A stretch of 47,533 nt of DNA from Riemerella columbina DSM 16469 (GCF_000374405.1 NZ_KB894224.1:1-47533), one strand, 5' to 3'. Positions 15,283 to 25,118 are shown, counted from the stretch's first letter. Translations and numbers: made by a program. Notes: a model not told the origin generated them from the letters alone.

Positions 15283-18108
15283 ATGTTTTATAATCATCAA
15301 GAAATAGAAAAGAAATGGCAAAAGTTTTGGAAGGATCACGAAACTTTTAAAGCAGAATATCCATCTGATAAACCTAAATATTATGTCCTTGATATGTTTC
15401 CTTATCCTTCTGGTGCGGGATTGCATGTGGGGCATCCACTAGGCTATATTGCGTCGGATATCTATGCGAGATTTAAAAGACACCAAGGTTACAATGTATT
15501 GCACCCCGTAGGCTACGACTCTTTTGGTCTTCCTGCCGAGCAATATGCGATACAAACAGGGCAACACCCTGCGATAACCACAGAACATAATATTACAAGA
15601 TACGAAGAGCAGTTACGCAAAATTGGTTTTTCATTTGATTGGAGCCGAGAGGTACGCACTTCTGACCCATCTTACTACCGCTGGACCCAGTGGATTTTTA
15701 TAGAATTGTTTCATTCTTGGTACAATAAAGCGACAAACCGTGCCGAATCTATTGATACCTTAGTTTCTCATTTTGAAAAACAGGGTACAAAAAACCTAGA
15801 TGCCGAGCAAACCGAAGCTTTAGAGTTTACTGCTGAAATCTGGAATCGTGCGTCTGAAAAAGATAAACAAGATATTCTACTTAATTATAGAATGGCGTAT
15901 CGTGCCGAAACTACGGTGAATTGGTGCCCTGCTTTGGGAACGGTATTGGCTAATGATGAGGTAAAAGATGGTAAATCTGAGCGTGGCGGATATCCTGTAT
16001 TCCAAAAGAAAATGATGCAATGGAGTATGAGAATTACCGCTTATTCGGAAAGATTACTACAAGGTTTGCAAACTTTGGATTGGCCACAGCCACTTAAAGA
16101 TAGTCAAGACTATTGGATAGGAAAATCACAAGGGGCGTTAGTAAAGTTTAAAGTTAAAGGCGAAGAACACCAAGATTTAGATGATATTTCGGTATTTACG
16201 ACCAGACCCGATACTATTTTTGGTGTGGGCTTTCTTACTTTAGCACCAGAGCATGAGTTGGTAGACAAGATTACGACTCCAGAACAAAAAGAAGCGGTAG
16301 AAGCCTATGTAAAAGAAACAGCAAAACGCTCGGAACGCGATAGAATGGCAGATGTTAAAACCATTTCGGGAGTTTTTACGGGCGCCTATGCTGAGCATCC
16401 TATCACGGGAAAAGCAGTACCGATTTGGATTGGTGATTATGTATTGGCAGGCTATGGAACTGGTGCAGTAATGGCAGTGCCTGCAGGCGATGAAAGAGAT
16501 TATGCCTTTGCTAAATATTTTGATATGCCGATTCAGAATATTTTTAACCAAGATATCTCTGAGAATGCTTATTATGCTAAAGAAGGGATGGTGTATGAAA
16601 ATTCGGAATACTTAAATGGCTTATCTGATTTTAAAGAGGCGTCTAATCAAGTCATCGAAGATTTAGAGCAAAGAGGTAAGGGGGGTAGAAAAATTAACTA
16701 CCGACAAAGAGATGCGATTTTCTCTCGCCAAAGATATTGGGGGGAGCCTGTACCTATATATTATAAGGATGGTATGCCTTATACTTTGCCAATTTCTGTA
16801 TTGCCTTTAGAGTTGCCAGAAGTAGAAAAATATTTACCGACAGAAGATGGCGACCCACCATTAGGCAACGCTAAAGATTTTGCTTGGGACGAAACACAGC
16901 AAAAACTCGTTTCCGTAGATTTAATAGACAATAAAACTGTTTTCCCTTTAGAATTATCTACCATGCCAGGTTGGGCAGGAAGTTCTTGGTATTTCCTAAG
17001 GTATATGGATGCTCATAATGATGGGGCATTCTGTGCTAAGGAAAAATCAGACTATTGGGGACAAGTAGATTTGTATATTGGAGGTAGTGAACATGCTACG
17101 GGACATTTATTATATGCACGATTCTGGAATTTATTTTTAAAGGACAGAGGTTTTATCTCTCATGAAGAGCCTTTCCAGAAACTGATCAATCAAGGGATGA
17201 TTTTGGGAATGAGTGCTTATGTCTTTAGGGTAGATGGCACCAACCAGTATGTATCTAAAAATCTAGCTAAGGATTATAAGACACAAAAAATTCATGTAGA
17301 TGTGTCCTTATTAAAAGGAACGACAGACGAATTGGATATTGACGCCTTTAAACAATGGCGTGCAGAATTTGCTGATGCAGAATTTATCTTAGAAGATGGA
17401 AAATATATCACCGAGCGTGAAGTAGAAAAAATGTCGAAGTCGAAATATAATGTGGTTAATCCAGATGATATTTGTGAGGAGTACGGTGCCGATTGTTTAA
17501 GGCTTTACGAAATGTTTTTAGGTCCATTGGAGCAATCTAAACCTTGGAATACGCAAGGGCTTAGTGGCGTCTATGGCTTTTTGAAGAAATTCTATAATTT
17601 ATATTTTAATGAGGATTCGTTTGAAGTATCCGATGAAGAACCTACTAAGGCAGAATATAAGATATTGCATACTTTGATTAAGAAAGTTTTGTTTGATATT
17701 GAGAACTTTTCATTTAATACTTCGGTGTCTTCATTTATGATTGCCGTGAACGAATTACAAAAAGCCAAATGCAATAAAAGAGCGATTTTGGAGCCTTTAG
17801 CGGTATTGGTATCGCCTTATGCACCACATATTTGCGAAGAATTGTGGGCGTTATTAGGACATACGACTTCTATTGAATTTGCCCCATTTCCAGCCCTTAA
17901 TGAAGACTATTTAAAAGAGGATGAAATAGAATATCCTGTCAGCTTTAATGGTAAGATGAGATTTAAGATGCCTCTGTCCGCAGATCTTAAAAAAGAAGAT
18001 ATTGAGAAAATTGCATTGGCAGATGAACGCGTGAAGCAACAAATTGGAGATAATATGGTGAAAAAAATCATCGTTGTGCCAAAGAAAATCATCAATATTG
18101 TATTCTAA
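15283..18108 (+). CDS. leuS: leucyl-tRNA synthetase
   Basis: 941 aa class Ia aminoacyl-tRNA synthetase that charges tRNA-Leu. The HIGH motif is HVGH at residues 48-51 (GAGLHVGHPLGYIASD), the editing (CP1) domain with TTRPDTIFGVGFL and AVPAGDERDYAFA occupies the middle, and KMSKS appears as KMSKSKYN near residue 715. Start MFYNHQEIEKKWQKFW is the usual LeuRS N-terminus. No partner gene is in the same operon. Confidence 0.98.
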   Translation: MFYNHQEIEKKWQKFWKDHETFKAEYPSDKPKYYVLDMFPYPSGAGLHVGHPLGYIASDIYARFKRHQGYNVLHPVGYDSFGLPAEQYAIQTGQHPAITTEHNITRYEEQLRKIGFSFDWSREVRTSDPSYYRWTQWIFIELFHSWYNKATNRAESIDTLVSHFEKQGTKNLDAEQTEALEFTAEIWNRASEKDKQDILLNYRMAYRAETTVNWCPALGTVLANDEVKDGKSERGGYPVFQKKMMQWSMRITAYSERLLQGLQTLDWPQPLKDSQDYWIGKSQGALVKFKVKGEEHQDLDDISVFTTRPDTIFGVGFLTLAPEHELVDKITTPEQKEAVEAYVKETAKRSERDRMADVKTISGVFTGAYAEHPITGKAVPIWIGDYVLAGYGTGAVMAVPAGDERDYAFAKYFDMPIQNIFNQDISENAYYAKEGMVYENSEYLNGLSDFKEASNQVIEDLEQRGKGGRKINYRQRDAIFSRQRYWGEPVPIYYKDGMPYTLPISVLPLELPEVEKYLPTEDGDPPLGNAKDFAWDETQQKLVSVDLIDNKTVFPLELSTMPGWAGSSWYFLRYMDAHNDGAFCAKEKSDYWGQVDLYIGGSEHATGHLLYARFWNLFLKDRGFISHEEPFQKLINQGMILGMSAYVFRVDGTNQYVSKNLAKDYKTQKIHVDVSLLKGTTDELDIDAFKQWRAEFADAEFILEDGKYITEREVEKMSKSKYNVVNPDDICEEYGADCLRLYEMFLGPLEQSKPWNTQGLSGVYGFLKKFYNLYFNEDSFEVSDEEPTKAEYKILHTLIKKVLFDIENFSFNTSVSSFMIAVNELQKAKCNKRAILEPLAVLVSPYAPHICEELWALLGHTTSIEFAPFPALNEDYLKEDEIEYPVSFNGKMRFKMPLSADLKKEDIEKIALADERVKQQIGDNMVKKIIVVPKKIINIVF

Positions 18109-18371
18109 TCGTCTTTAAAATCTATTTTTTAATATAAATTTAACATTTAATAGATTCAAAAAAAAGTAAAATAAATTTTTTATAAAATATAAGAAGGGTT
18201 TGTAATCTAAAATAATATGATAAAAATTATAAAAAAAATATTTACCAGACAATTTTAACGGCGGCGTTCTTGGGTTAGAATTTAGGCTTTTTAAAAATAT
18301 TATTTGGTTTTTTAATTTTTTTAACTTTACTTTACAACCTGAAAAAATTAACAATTTAATTTAAGTTTAAT

Positions 18372-19238
18372 ATGGAAATGAATGTTTCAAACAAGGAAGA
18401 GCAAGTAATTGCTAGACAAAAGAGTGGGTTAAACCCAGCAATCGTACTACCTATATTGTATGTAGTTGCATTAAGTATTTACATCTTTATTTTAGGTAAC
18501 CCAGGTAACTTTAAAGAAGATGCAAGAATCGCTGGTCAAGCATCAGTGGCGTTTGCAGATCTACCATCTAAAGAATTACATCCAGAATCTTTTATGGGAA
18601 TTATCTACATGGGAGGACCAGTAGTACATGTTTTGATTTTATTTATGATTACCGTGATCGTTTTCTCATTCGAGCGTTTCTTCGTGATTAAGAAAGCACA
18701 AGGAAAAGGAAACTTGGATAACTTCGTACTTGAAATCAGAAGACTTCTTAACCAAAACAAAATCGACGAGGCTATCGTAAGATGCGACGAGCAACAAGGA
18801 TCTGTTGGTAATGTGGTAAAAGAAGGTTTAGTAACTTACAAAGCTCTTGCTCATGACACTACTATGGATAAAGAGCAAAAAATGATTGCCCTAAACAAAG
18901 CTTTAGAAGAAGCAACTACTTTAGAAATGCCAATGCTTGAAAAGAATATGATGATTCTTTCAACTTTAGGTACTGTAGCAACATTAGTAGCGTTATTAGG
19001 TACAGTAATCGGGATGATTAAAGCTTTCTTTGCTTTAGGTTCTGGTGGAGGTACGCCTGACGCTGCAGCATTATCTATCGGTATTTCCGAAGCCTTGATT
19101 AATACGGCATTAGGTATTGGTACATCTGCAATCGCGATTATCCTTTACAACTTCTTTACATCTAAAATTGATGGATTAACTTACAAGATTGACGAAATCG
19201 GTATGTCTATCCAACAATCATTCGCAGAGTTCCACTAA
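18372..19238 (+). CDS. exbB: ExbB-type proton channel of the TonB system
   Basis: 288 aa MotA/TolQ/ExbB protein. An N-terminal helix (AIVLPILYVVALSIYIFIL), a second near residue 85 (VLILFMITVIVFSFERFFVI) and a conserved pair in the C-terminal half (LGTVATLVALLGTVIGMIKAF and LINTALGIGTSAIAIILYNF) match the family, including the polar Thr-rich helix. It forms the pentameric stator that uses the proton gradient to drive TonB. It heads the cluster exbB-exbD-exbD-tonB. The 263-base region upstream contains no gene and no clear promoter. Confidence 0.95.
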   Translation: MEMNVSNKEEQVIARQKSGLNPAIVLPILYVVALSIYIFILGNPGNFKEDARIAGQASVAFADLPSKELHPESFMGIIYMGGPVVHVLILFMITVIVFSFERFFVIKKAQGKGNLDNFVLEIRRLLNQNKIDEAIVRCDEQQGSVGNVVKEGLVTYKALAHDTTMDKEQKMIALNKALEEATTLEMPMLEKNMMILSTLGTVATLVALLGTVIGMIKAFFALGSGGGTPDAAALSIGISEALINTALGIGTSAIAIILYNFFTSKIDGLTYKIDEIGMSIQQSFAEFH

Positions 19239-19318
19239 TCTGGAAATCTCAAAAGGAATGATAATTGCAATATAGATATTGCAGTGTAATAGAAGTTTAA
19301 TTAAAAAATATAAGAACA

Positions 19319-19918
19319 ATGGCGAGAGTCAAACCAAAAAGACACGGGGTAGTAACGGATATGACTGCGATGTGTGATGTTGCTTTCCTACTACTAACCT
19401 TCTTTATCTTGACCACTCAGTTTAAGAAACCTGATGTGGAACAGATAAAACCGCCATCTTCTATCTCTGAAACCTTGTTGCCAGATGCGAGTCTTATGAC
19501 CGTAAATGTAACAAAGGATGGTAAATTCTACTTTCAACCCGTAGAAAATGGTACTGAAAGAATGCAGATACTTGAAAATATGGGTAAAAAATATGGACTG
19601 TCTTTTACCGACAAGGAAAAAGTAGCATTTACTAAAGTTCAGGCAGTAGGGGTTCCAATGGCTCAGTTAAAGAGTTTTTTGAACCTTAAGGAAGATGAGC
19701 AAAAAGCATTTAAAAGTCCTACGGGAGTGCCGTTGGATAGTACGAATAGACAGTTAATTGACTGGGTGGAGCAAAGTCTACTGGTTAATGGTGATTATAA
19801 GTTAGCCGTTAAGGGTGACGGGGAAACTAATTACCCAGAAATTAAAGAACTATTTGAAGGATTGAGAGATATTAATAAAACCAATTTTTGGTTAATTACA
19901 ACACAAGAAGGTAAATAA
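19319..19918 (+). CDS. exbD: ExbD-type biopolymer transport protein (first copy)
   Basis: 199 aa. A short cytoplasmic N-terminus, one membrane helix with the essential Asp (DMTAMCDVAFLLLTFFILTT) and a long periplasmic domain define ExbD/TolR. It begins 80 bases after exbB. The periplasmic part is longer than in E. coli ExbD (141 aa), as is usual for Bacteroidota. Confidence 0.95.
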   Translation: MARVKPKRHGVVTDMTAMCDVAFLLLTFFILTTQFKKPDVEQIKPPSSISETLLPDASLMTVNVTKDGKFYFQPVENGTERMQILENMGKKYGLSFTDKEKVAFTKVQAVGVPMAQLKSFLNLKEDEQKAFKSPTGVPLDSTNRQLIDWVEQSLLVNGDYKLAVKGDGETNYPEIKELFEGLRDINKTNFWLITTQEGK

Positions 19919-19926
19919 TAATAGAA

Positions 19927-20475
19927 ATGGCAGAAGTACAAGTACAAGATAAAGGCGACAAGGGCGGCAAAGTCCGTTCCAAGAAGCAGTCTACGCGAGT
20001 AGACATGACCCCGATGGTGGACTTAGGGTTTCTATTAATTACATTCTTTATGTTTACTACTACTTTTAGTAAACCAAATGTAATGGATTTAGGACTTCCT
20101 GCGAAACCTAAGGATGAGAATGTGAAGCCACCTAAAACAGAAATTGATTTATCTAATTCTATTTCCTTAATAGTTGGTAAAGATAATAGAATATTTTATC
20201 ACCAGTTAGATCAAGAAGGTTTAAATGACCAAACCTTACAAGAAACAACTTTTGATAAAGATGGTATTACGAAAGTAATTGAGAATGCGAAGAAGAGGGC
20301 TAAAGATCAGGAAAAATTTACTGTAATTATAAAGCCCACTGATGAAGCTGTATTTAAAAATTTTGTAGATGTACTAGACGAAATGGCTGTAACTAAAAAT
20401 GAGAGATATGGGGTAACCGATATTAAACCTTGGGAGAAAGCTATTTATGATAAAAAAGTCGGTAATACAAAATAA
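19927..20475 (+). CDS. exbD: ExbD-type biopolymer transport protein (second copy)
   Basis: 182 aa paralogue of the preceding gene, starting 8 bases after it. The membrane helix reads DMTPMVDLGFLLITFFMFTT with the conserved Asp, preceded by a basic stretch (KVRSKKQSTR). Two ExbD proteins next to one ExbB are typical of Flavobacteriia; they may form a heteromeric dimer inside the ExbB pore (inference). Confidence 0.95.
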   Translation: MAEVQVQDKGDKGGKVRSKKQSTRVDMTPMVDLGFLLITFFMFTTTFSKPNVMDLGLPAKPKDENVKPPKTEIDLSNSISLIVGKDNRIFYHQLDQEGLNDQTLQETTFDKDGITKVIENAKKRAKDQEKFTVIIKPTDEAVFKNFVDVLDEMAVTKNERYGVTDIKPWEKAIYDKKVGNTK

Positions 20476-20502
20476 TTAGTTAACCCTTAAAAATTCATAA
20501 AT

Positions 20503-21351
20503 ATGTCAGATGAAAATTTAGGGTACAATCCAACTTTGGATGAGATTGTATTTGAAAATAGAAACAAGGCTTATGGTGCTTTCGATTTAAGAAGTAGTTA
20601 TAGAAGAATCTTAACTAAGGCATTCTTAATCGGTACTGCATTGTTTTGCGTGTTGGCTGCTGTTCCCTTCGTTATGATGAAGATCAAGCAAATGACCGCA
20701 GATCCTACGGTAGATGTGGAAGCTAATTTAGTGGAAATTCTTCCTGAAGAAGAGCCTATTTTAGAGCAACCAAAAGAAGAAGAACCACCGCCGCCACCGC
20801 CACCACCACAAGAGGAAGAAAAAATTGAAGTTATTCAAAATGTGGTGCCAGAGCCGGTTAAGGCACCTAAGATTGAAACACCACCACCACCCGTTTCTGT
20901 ACAAAAAGAAACCACGGTTGGGGTAGTTCCTCAAGAAGGCGTTAAAAAGCCTTCTTATACACCACCGCCACCGCCACCTTCTACAGGGACTAAGGCATCA
21001 ACGGTGGAAGTAAAACCTCAGGTAAGCAAAACAGAGGTTTATGAAAGTGTAGACCAATTAGCAGAATTCTCAGGAGGTGGTGAGTCTGGATTTAGAAGAG
21101 CCTTCCAAGAAAACTTTGATACATCAGTAATGGATGGTGATGAAGGTACTCTAAAAACTAATGTTACATTCGTTGTTGAAATAGATGGATCTATTACCCA
21201 AGTAAAGGCTACAGGTTCTAACTCTACATTCAACAAAGAAGCGGAAAGAGCAATTAAATCTATCCGTGCGAAATGGAAACCAGGTAAGAAAAATGGTGAA
21301 CCTGTTCGTTCTAGATTTAGAATGCCAGTAACAATGAATTTTGATTATTAG
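20503..21351 (+). CDS. tonB: TonB energy transducer
   Basis: 282 aa. A cytoplasmic N-terminus (NPTLDEIVFENRNKAYGAFD, typical of Bacteroidota TonB) is followed by one membrane helix (~residues 42-60), a Pro/Glu-rich spacer with a run of eight Pro and several shorter ones, and a C-terminal TonB domain (VTFVVEIDGSITQVKATGS ... MPVTMNFDY). It couples ExbB/ExbD to the outer-membrane receptors, such as that at 1121-3151. A strong terminator follows. Confidence 0.95.
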   Translation: MSDENLGYNPTLDEIVFENRNKAYGAFDLRSSYRRILTKAFLIGTALFCVLAAVPFVMMKIKQMTADPTVDVEANLVEILPEEEPILEQPKEEEPPPPPPPPQEEEKIEVIQNVVPEPVKAPKIETPPPPVSVQKETTVGVVPQEGVKKPSYTPPPPPPSTGTKASTVEVKPQVSKTEVYESVDQLAEFSGGGESGFRRAFQENFDTSVMDGDEGTLKTNVTFVVEIDGSITQVKATGSNSTFNKEAERAIKSIRAKWKPGKKNGEPVRSRFRMPVTMNFDY

Positions 21352-21380
21352 TATTTTTAAAATTCTGTTAAATTTATATA

Positions 21381-21407
21381 AAGAGAAGCGAAAGCTTCTC
21401 TTTTTTT
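21381..21407 (+). terminator. intrinsic terminator after tonB
   Basis: GAGAAGC (21383-21389), loop GAAA, GCTTCTC (21394-21400), then seven T. Confidence 0.93.
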
Positions 21408-21422
21408 ATTATATTTGTTGCT

Positions 21423-21617
21423 ATGTTTAATTATTTATCTATTTTCGCAGGTATTATTTATATCGTCTTAGGCGTAGTGGTATTAGTCTATAAATTTTTT
21501 GTAATTCCGCTAGAAGACTATGTAGCGTATCCATTAGGTATTTTGATGATTGTTTATGGAATCTTTAGAATCGTTAGAGCCATTTATAAAATTAAAAAAG
21601 AACGAAATAATGTATAA
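21423..21617 (+). CDS. small two-helix membrane protein
   Basis: 64 aa with two hydrophobic segments (IFAGIIYIVLGVVVLVYKFF and VAYPLGILMIVYGIFRIV) and a basic C-terminus. No family recognised beyond short membrane proteins that commonly sit between tonB and the PstS-like gene in Flavobacteriia. It begins 15 bases after the tonB terminator; a TATATTTG -7 box at 21410-21417 may start transcription here. Its end overlaps the next gene by 8 bases, so the two are probably co-translated. Confidence 0.75.
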   Translation: MFNYLSIFAGIIYIVLGVVVLVYKFFVIPLEDYVAYPLGILMIVYGIFRIVRAIYKIKKERNNV

Positions 21618-22482
21618 ATATTCATTTTTATTTTATTTTATTATTGCGACCATGCTTTTTTCTTGTAAAAAAGGTGAAGAAGCCCAAAATCCGCAAAAAG
21701 GAAATATTGTTTTAGAATCTGATGAGTCTTTTAAAAATGTAACAGAGGCCTTGTCAGAACGCTATATGGCGTTTTATCCAGAAGCTAAAATCGATGTGGA
21801 ATATAAAAAAGAGGATTCTGCACTTATCGATTTACTGGAGAATCGTGCACAGGTTATTGTGATGTCTAGACCTTTATCTGAAAAAGAGCAGAAACTTTAT
21901 GAAAAAAAAATAGGGATGGATTACCAGCCAGCTAAATTTGCTGGCGATGCGGTGGTTTTTGTAGTGCCTAAAAATTCCAGCCGTGAGTACCTATCTATGC
22001 AAGAAATTGATAAATTATTAAATTCCGATACTAAAGATTTAATCTTTGATGGAACCAATGCGAGTAATCTTAATTTTGTAGCTCAAATGCTTCATAAAAA
22101 ACCGTCGGATTTGAAATTTTCAGTTATAAGAGGTAATGAGAATATCATTAAAAATTTACATCAATATCCCAATAAAATAGGGGTGATTAGTTTAAATACC
22201 ATCAGTAGGGAATATTCAAAAGAAATTCAGACACTTAAAGATCAAATTAAAATTCTATCGATTAGGACTCAAGATGGTAAAGCACATACGCCAGATTTGG
22301 CTAATATTAGAGATATGAGCTATCCCTTTACTCGAATTTTATATTTTTTGACCAATGAAGGCTTTTTTGGTGTAGGGAATGGTTTCATTAGGTTTTCGTG
22401 TACTCAATTGGGGCAAATTGTAGTGTCAAAACAAGGACTTCAACCTTATAACATTTATAAGCGAGAGGTACAAATGAGATAA
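21610..22482 (+). CDS. PstS-like periplasmic substrate-binding lipoprotein
   Basis: 290 aa from the ATG at 21610; a longer frame upstream would bury the signal peptide. The lipobox is MLFSC at residues ~14-18. The body is of the PstS/PBP type: GNIVLESDESF, RAQVIVMSRPLSEKE, AGDAVVFVVPKNS and, near the end, YPFTRILYFLTNEG, a PstS hallmark. No pstCAB genes are near, so it probably does not serve an ABC transporter here; its position between tonB and a TPR protein suggests a role tied to the TonB complex or surface. The ligand is unknown. Confidence 0.85.
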   Translation: MYKYSFLFYFIIATMLFSCKKGEEAQNPQKGNIVLESDESFKNVTEALSERYMAFYPEAKIDVEYKKEDSALIDLLENRAQVIVMSRPLSEKEQKLYEKKIGMDYQPAKFAGDAVVFVVPKNSSREYLSMQEIDKLLNSDTKDLIFDGTNASNLNFVAQMLHKKPSDLKFSVIRGNENIIKNLHQYPNKIGVISLNTISREYSKEIQTLKDQIKILSIRTQDGKAHTPDLANIRDMSYPFTRILYFLTNEGFFGVGNGFIRFSCTQLGQIVVSKQGLQPYNIYKREVQMR

Positions 22483-22535
22483 TTTTGGAATAATAATTGT
22501 TTAACAATCGTATAAATCATTCAATTAATTTAAAA

Positions 22536-24197
22536 ATGAAATATAATATAATGAGAAAAAAAGTTGTGTTAGGAGTAGCGGTAGCGGCCCTAAGTTTGAA
22601 TTTCGTAAATGCCCAAACCGTAGAAGAGGGGCTTCAAAATATGGATGCGCATAAGTATGCTAAAGCTAAAGAAGTTTTTAATCAATTGATACAAAAAGAT
22701 CCATCTTCTGAAAATTATTTTTATATGGGTAATATTTATCTTACTCAATATGAACCTAATTTTGATAAGGCTAAAGAATACTTTGATAAAGGACTAGCAA
22801 AAGATAGAAGAGCGTATTTGGATAAGATTGGTTTGGCTACTATTAAATTAGGAAAAGGTAACAAAGCAGCCATTAATGAGATTAAAGAAATTGTTGAAGA
22901 CTCAAGAGGTAAAGATGCGGAAGTTCTTTTCAGAGCAGGGGAAGCTTTAACGATGTTTGAAAATCATAATGCTCCTGATCTAGCAATTGATTATATCAAC
23001 CAAGCTATAGAAAGAGCAGGAAAAAAAGGTAAGGTGCCTGCTAACTATTACTATTCTCTAGGGGATGCTTATCGTCTAAAAAAAGATGCGGGCAACGCTA
23101 TGAACGCCTATGATAATGCGGCAATGGTAGCGAGAAATAAAGCGTCTGTATTTACCAGAATGGCTACACTTTGGATGGCAGCTAACCAATGGAAGTTAGC
23201 GGTAGAAAATTTAAATAAATCTTTGGCCGTAGATAAAACTTATGCGCCAGCTTATAAAGCATTAGCCAACTATAACATTAGATATCAAAAGCATGATGAA
23301 GCGGCAATTAACTTATTGAACTATCTTAAATATGCTGATGAAGATCCAGTAACTTTATTAGAAGTTTCAAAATTGTATTTTGCTAATGGTAACTATAAAG
23401 AATCTGAAGAAGTTTTAGCTAAAGTTTTTGATAAAGTAGATGATCCTATTAAATACAAACTTAGAGCATACTTATTGTATAGTGAGCATAAATATGACGA
23501 AGCGAAGAAAAATTTGGATCAATTTATTTCTCAGGTTGATGCGTCTAGAGTTCAGCCTGCTGATCAAGGCTTATTAGGCTTAATCTATGCAGGCCAAGCA
23601 TACCAGTCCGAAGATGCAACGACAAAAGATAATCTCAAAAGAATGTCTCAAGAAAAAATTGCTTTAGCAAAGGCAGCAAAGGATCAAACTATGCAATGGG
23701 ACGTAGAACTAGCAAAAATCAATAGTGGAGGAGGCGATTTGAAAGCGGCAGCAGAATCTGGACCTACAAGCCCAGAAGTAAATGCACTAAAGGCACAAGT
23801 AGCGGCAGATCCAAAAAACAGTGATAATATCTATAAATTAGCGATGGCTTATCAGGATGTTAAAAACTGGAATGGAGCGGCTTATGCATGGCAACAAATG
23901 ATAAATTTACTACCAAATTGGGCACCAGCGTATTATAGCCAAGGTTACGCTTATCAGCAAGCAGGCAATAATGATTTAGCTAAGATGGCTTACCAATCAT
24001 TTATAGATACTTTGGACAAGCAATCGGCTGAGGAGCGTGCTAAGAATCAAGAAACTTTAGCGTATGCTTATTTTGCAGTGGCTTACTTGGAAAAAGATTC
24101 TAATGTGGCTAAAGCTAAAGATTATGTATCTAAATCTTTGCAATTGAAACCAGACTATAAAGATGCTCAAAATCTTTCTCAGTCTTTGAATAAATAA
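22536..24197 (+). CDS. secreted tetratricopeptide repeat protein
   Basis: About 553 aa from the ATG at 22536, preceded by a TTTAAAA start region; an internal ATG at 22551 is an alternative and a TTG further upstream is unlikely. Signal peptide VVLGVAVAALSLNFVNAQ. Multiple TPR units are visible (SENYFYMGNIYLTQYEPNFDK, YAPAYKALANYNIRYQKHDE, NYYYSLGDAYRLKKDAGNAM, and WAPAYYSQGYAYQQAGNNDL near the C-terminus). TPR arrays mediate protein contacts, here probably in the periplasm. It closes the TonB-PstS-TPR cluster and is followed by a terminator. Confidence 0.9.
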   Translation: MKYNIMRKKVVLGVAVAALSLNFVNAQTVEEGLQNMDAHKYAKAKEVFNQLIQKDPSSENYFYMGNIYLTQYEPNFDKAKEYFDKGLAKDRRAYLDKIGLATIKLGKGNKAAINEIKEIVEDSRGKDAEVLFRAGEALTMFENHNAPDLAIDYINQAIERAGKKGKVPANYYYSLGDAYRLKKDAGNAMNAYDNAAMVARNKASVFTRMATLWMAANQWKLAVENLNKSLAVDKTYAPAYKALANYNIRYQKHDEAAINLLNYLKYADEDPVTLLEVSKLYFANGNYKESEEVLAKVFDKVDDPIKYKLRAYLLYSEHKYDEAKKNLDQFISQVDASRVQPADQGLLGLIYAGQAYQSEDATTKDNLKRMSQEKIALAKAAKDQTMQWDVELAKINSGGGDLKAAAESGPTSPEVNALKAQVAADPKNSDNIYKLAMAYQDVKNWNGAAYAWQQMINLLPNWAPAYYSQGYAYQQAGNNDLAKMAYQSFIDTLDKQSAEERAKNQETLAYAYFAVAYLEKDSNVAKAKDYVSKSLQLKPDYKDAQNLSQSLNK

Positions 24198-24218
24198 TAT
24201 TTTCACAATACTATTCTT

Positions 24219-24248
24219 ACTCCTTAGTCATTTGGCTAAGGAGTTTTT
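24219..24248 (+). terminator. intrinsic terminator after the TPR gene
   Basis: ACTCCTTAG (24219-24227) and CTAAGGAGT (24236-24244) form a 9-bp stem with an 8-base loop, followed by a T-run. Confidence 0.92.
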
Positions 24249-24280
24249 CTTATACTTTTTAAAATGCTTATCTTTGCTAT

Positions 24281-25003
24281 ATGAAAGTAGATATTTTAGC
24301 CATTGGCGCACATCCAGATGATGTGGAATTAGGTTGTGGCGGTACCCTTGCCAAATTAATTTCGGAAGGGAAAACAGCAGCGATTGTAGATTTGACCCAA
24401 GGGGAGCTAGGCACCCGAGGCACTAAAGACACCCGATACAACGAAGCAGCTAATGCCTCCAAAATATTGGGCATCCAGCATAGAGAAAATCTTAAAATGA
24501 AAGATGGTTTTCTTGTCAATTCCGAAGAATACCAAATGCGTATTGTAAAAATGATTAGAAAATACCGTCCAGAAATTGTGTTTGCTAATGCCATTGAGGA
24601 CCGCCATCCCGATCATGCCAAAGCCTGCAAGTTAATTTCTGATGCTTGTTTTTTATCTGGATTGGTCAAAATTGAAACTCAATTGGAAGATGGCACTTTA
24701 CAAGAGGCGTGGCGCCCGAAGCATATTTTTAATTATATCCAATGGAAAAATATTACTCCAGATTTTGTGGTGGATATTACAGATTTTATGGATAAAAAGA
24801 AAGAGGCCTGTTTGGCATATAAGACCCAATTTTACGATCCAAAATCCGAAGAACCCATGACGCCTATTGCGACAAAGGATTTTTTAGAGAGTTTGACATA
24901 TCGAGCTCAAGACCTTGGGCGGCTTTCTGGTGTCACTTATGCGGAGGGCTTTACCACAGAGAAGTTGATCGCATTTAAAAATTTTGATTCAATAATTTTG
25001 TAA
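24281..25003 (+). CDS. bshB1: bacillithiol biosynthesis deacetylase BshB1
   Basis: 240 aa zinc-dependent LmbE/PIG-L hydrolase. Zinc-site motifs AHPDDVE (residues 10-16) and HPDH (109-112) are intact, and the length plus DLTQGELGTRGT and FYDPKSEEPMTPI mark the BshB1 branch. It removes the acetyl group from GlcNAc-malate in the synthesis of bacillithiol, the low-molecular-weight thiol of many Bacteroidota and Firmicutes. bshA and bshC are not in the window. A TATCTTTG -7 box lies 5 bases before the start (24269-24276). Confidence 0.93.
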   Translation: MKVDILAIGAHPDDVELGCGGTLAKLISEGKTAAIVDLTQGELGTRGTKDTRYNEAANASKILGIQHRENLKMKDGFLVNSEEYQMRIVKMIRKYRPEIVFANAIEDRHPDHAKACKLISDACFLSGLVKIETQLEDGTLQEAWRPKHIFNYIQWKNITPDFVVDITDFMDKKKEACLAYKTQFYDPKSEEPMTPIATKDFLESLTYRAQDLGRLSGVTYAEGFTTEKLIAFKNFDSIIL

Positions 25004-25027
25004 GTATTAAAAATAGTTTTATATTTG
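24998..25027 (+). promoter_or_regulatory. promoter of tRNA-His
   Basis: TTG at 24998-25000, a 19-base spacer and TATATTTG at 25020-25027 match the Bacteroidota consensus; it overlaps the end of bshB1 and lies just upstream of the tRNA. Confidence 0.85.
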
Positions 25028-25039
25028 CACCCACAAAAC

Positions 25040-25114
<75 letters not shown>

Positions 25115-25118
25115 CTAC

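Noticed and set aside
18109-18371. Small gene on the minus strand between leuS and exbB
   Set aside because: The frame is Phe/Lys/Asn-rich low-complexity translation of AT-rich DNA with no recognisable feature.
21550-21609. N-terminal extension of the PstS-like protein
   Set aside because: It would place 20 hydrophilic residues before a complete lipoprotein signal; the ATG at 21610 gives a proper lipobox.
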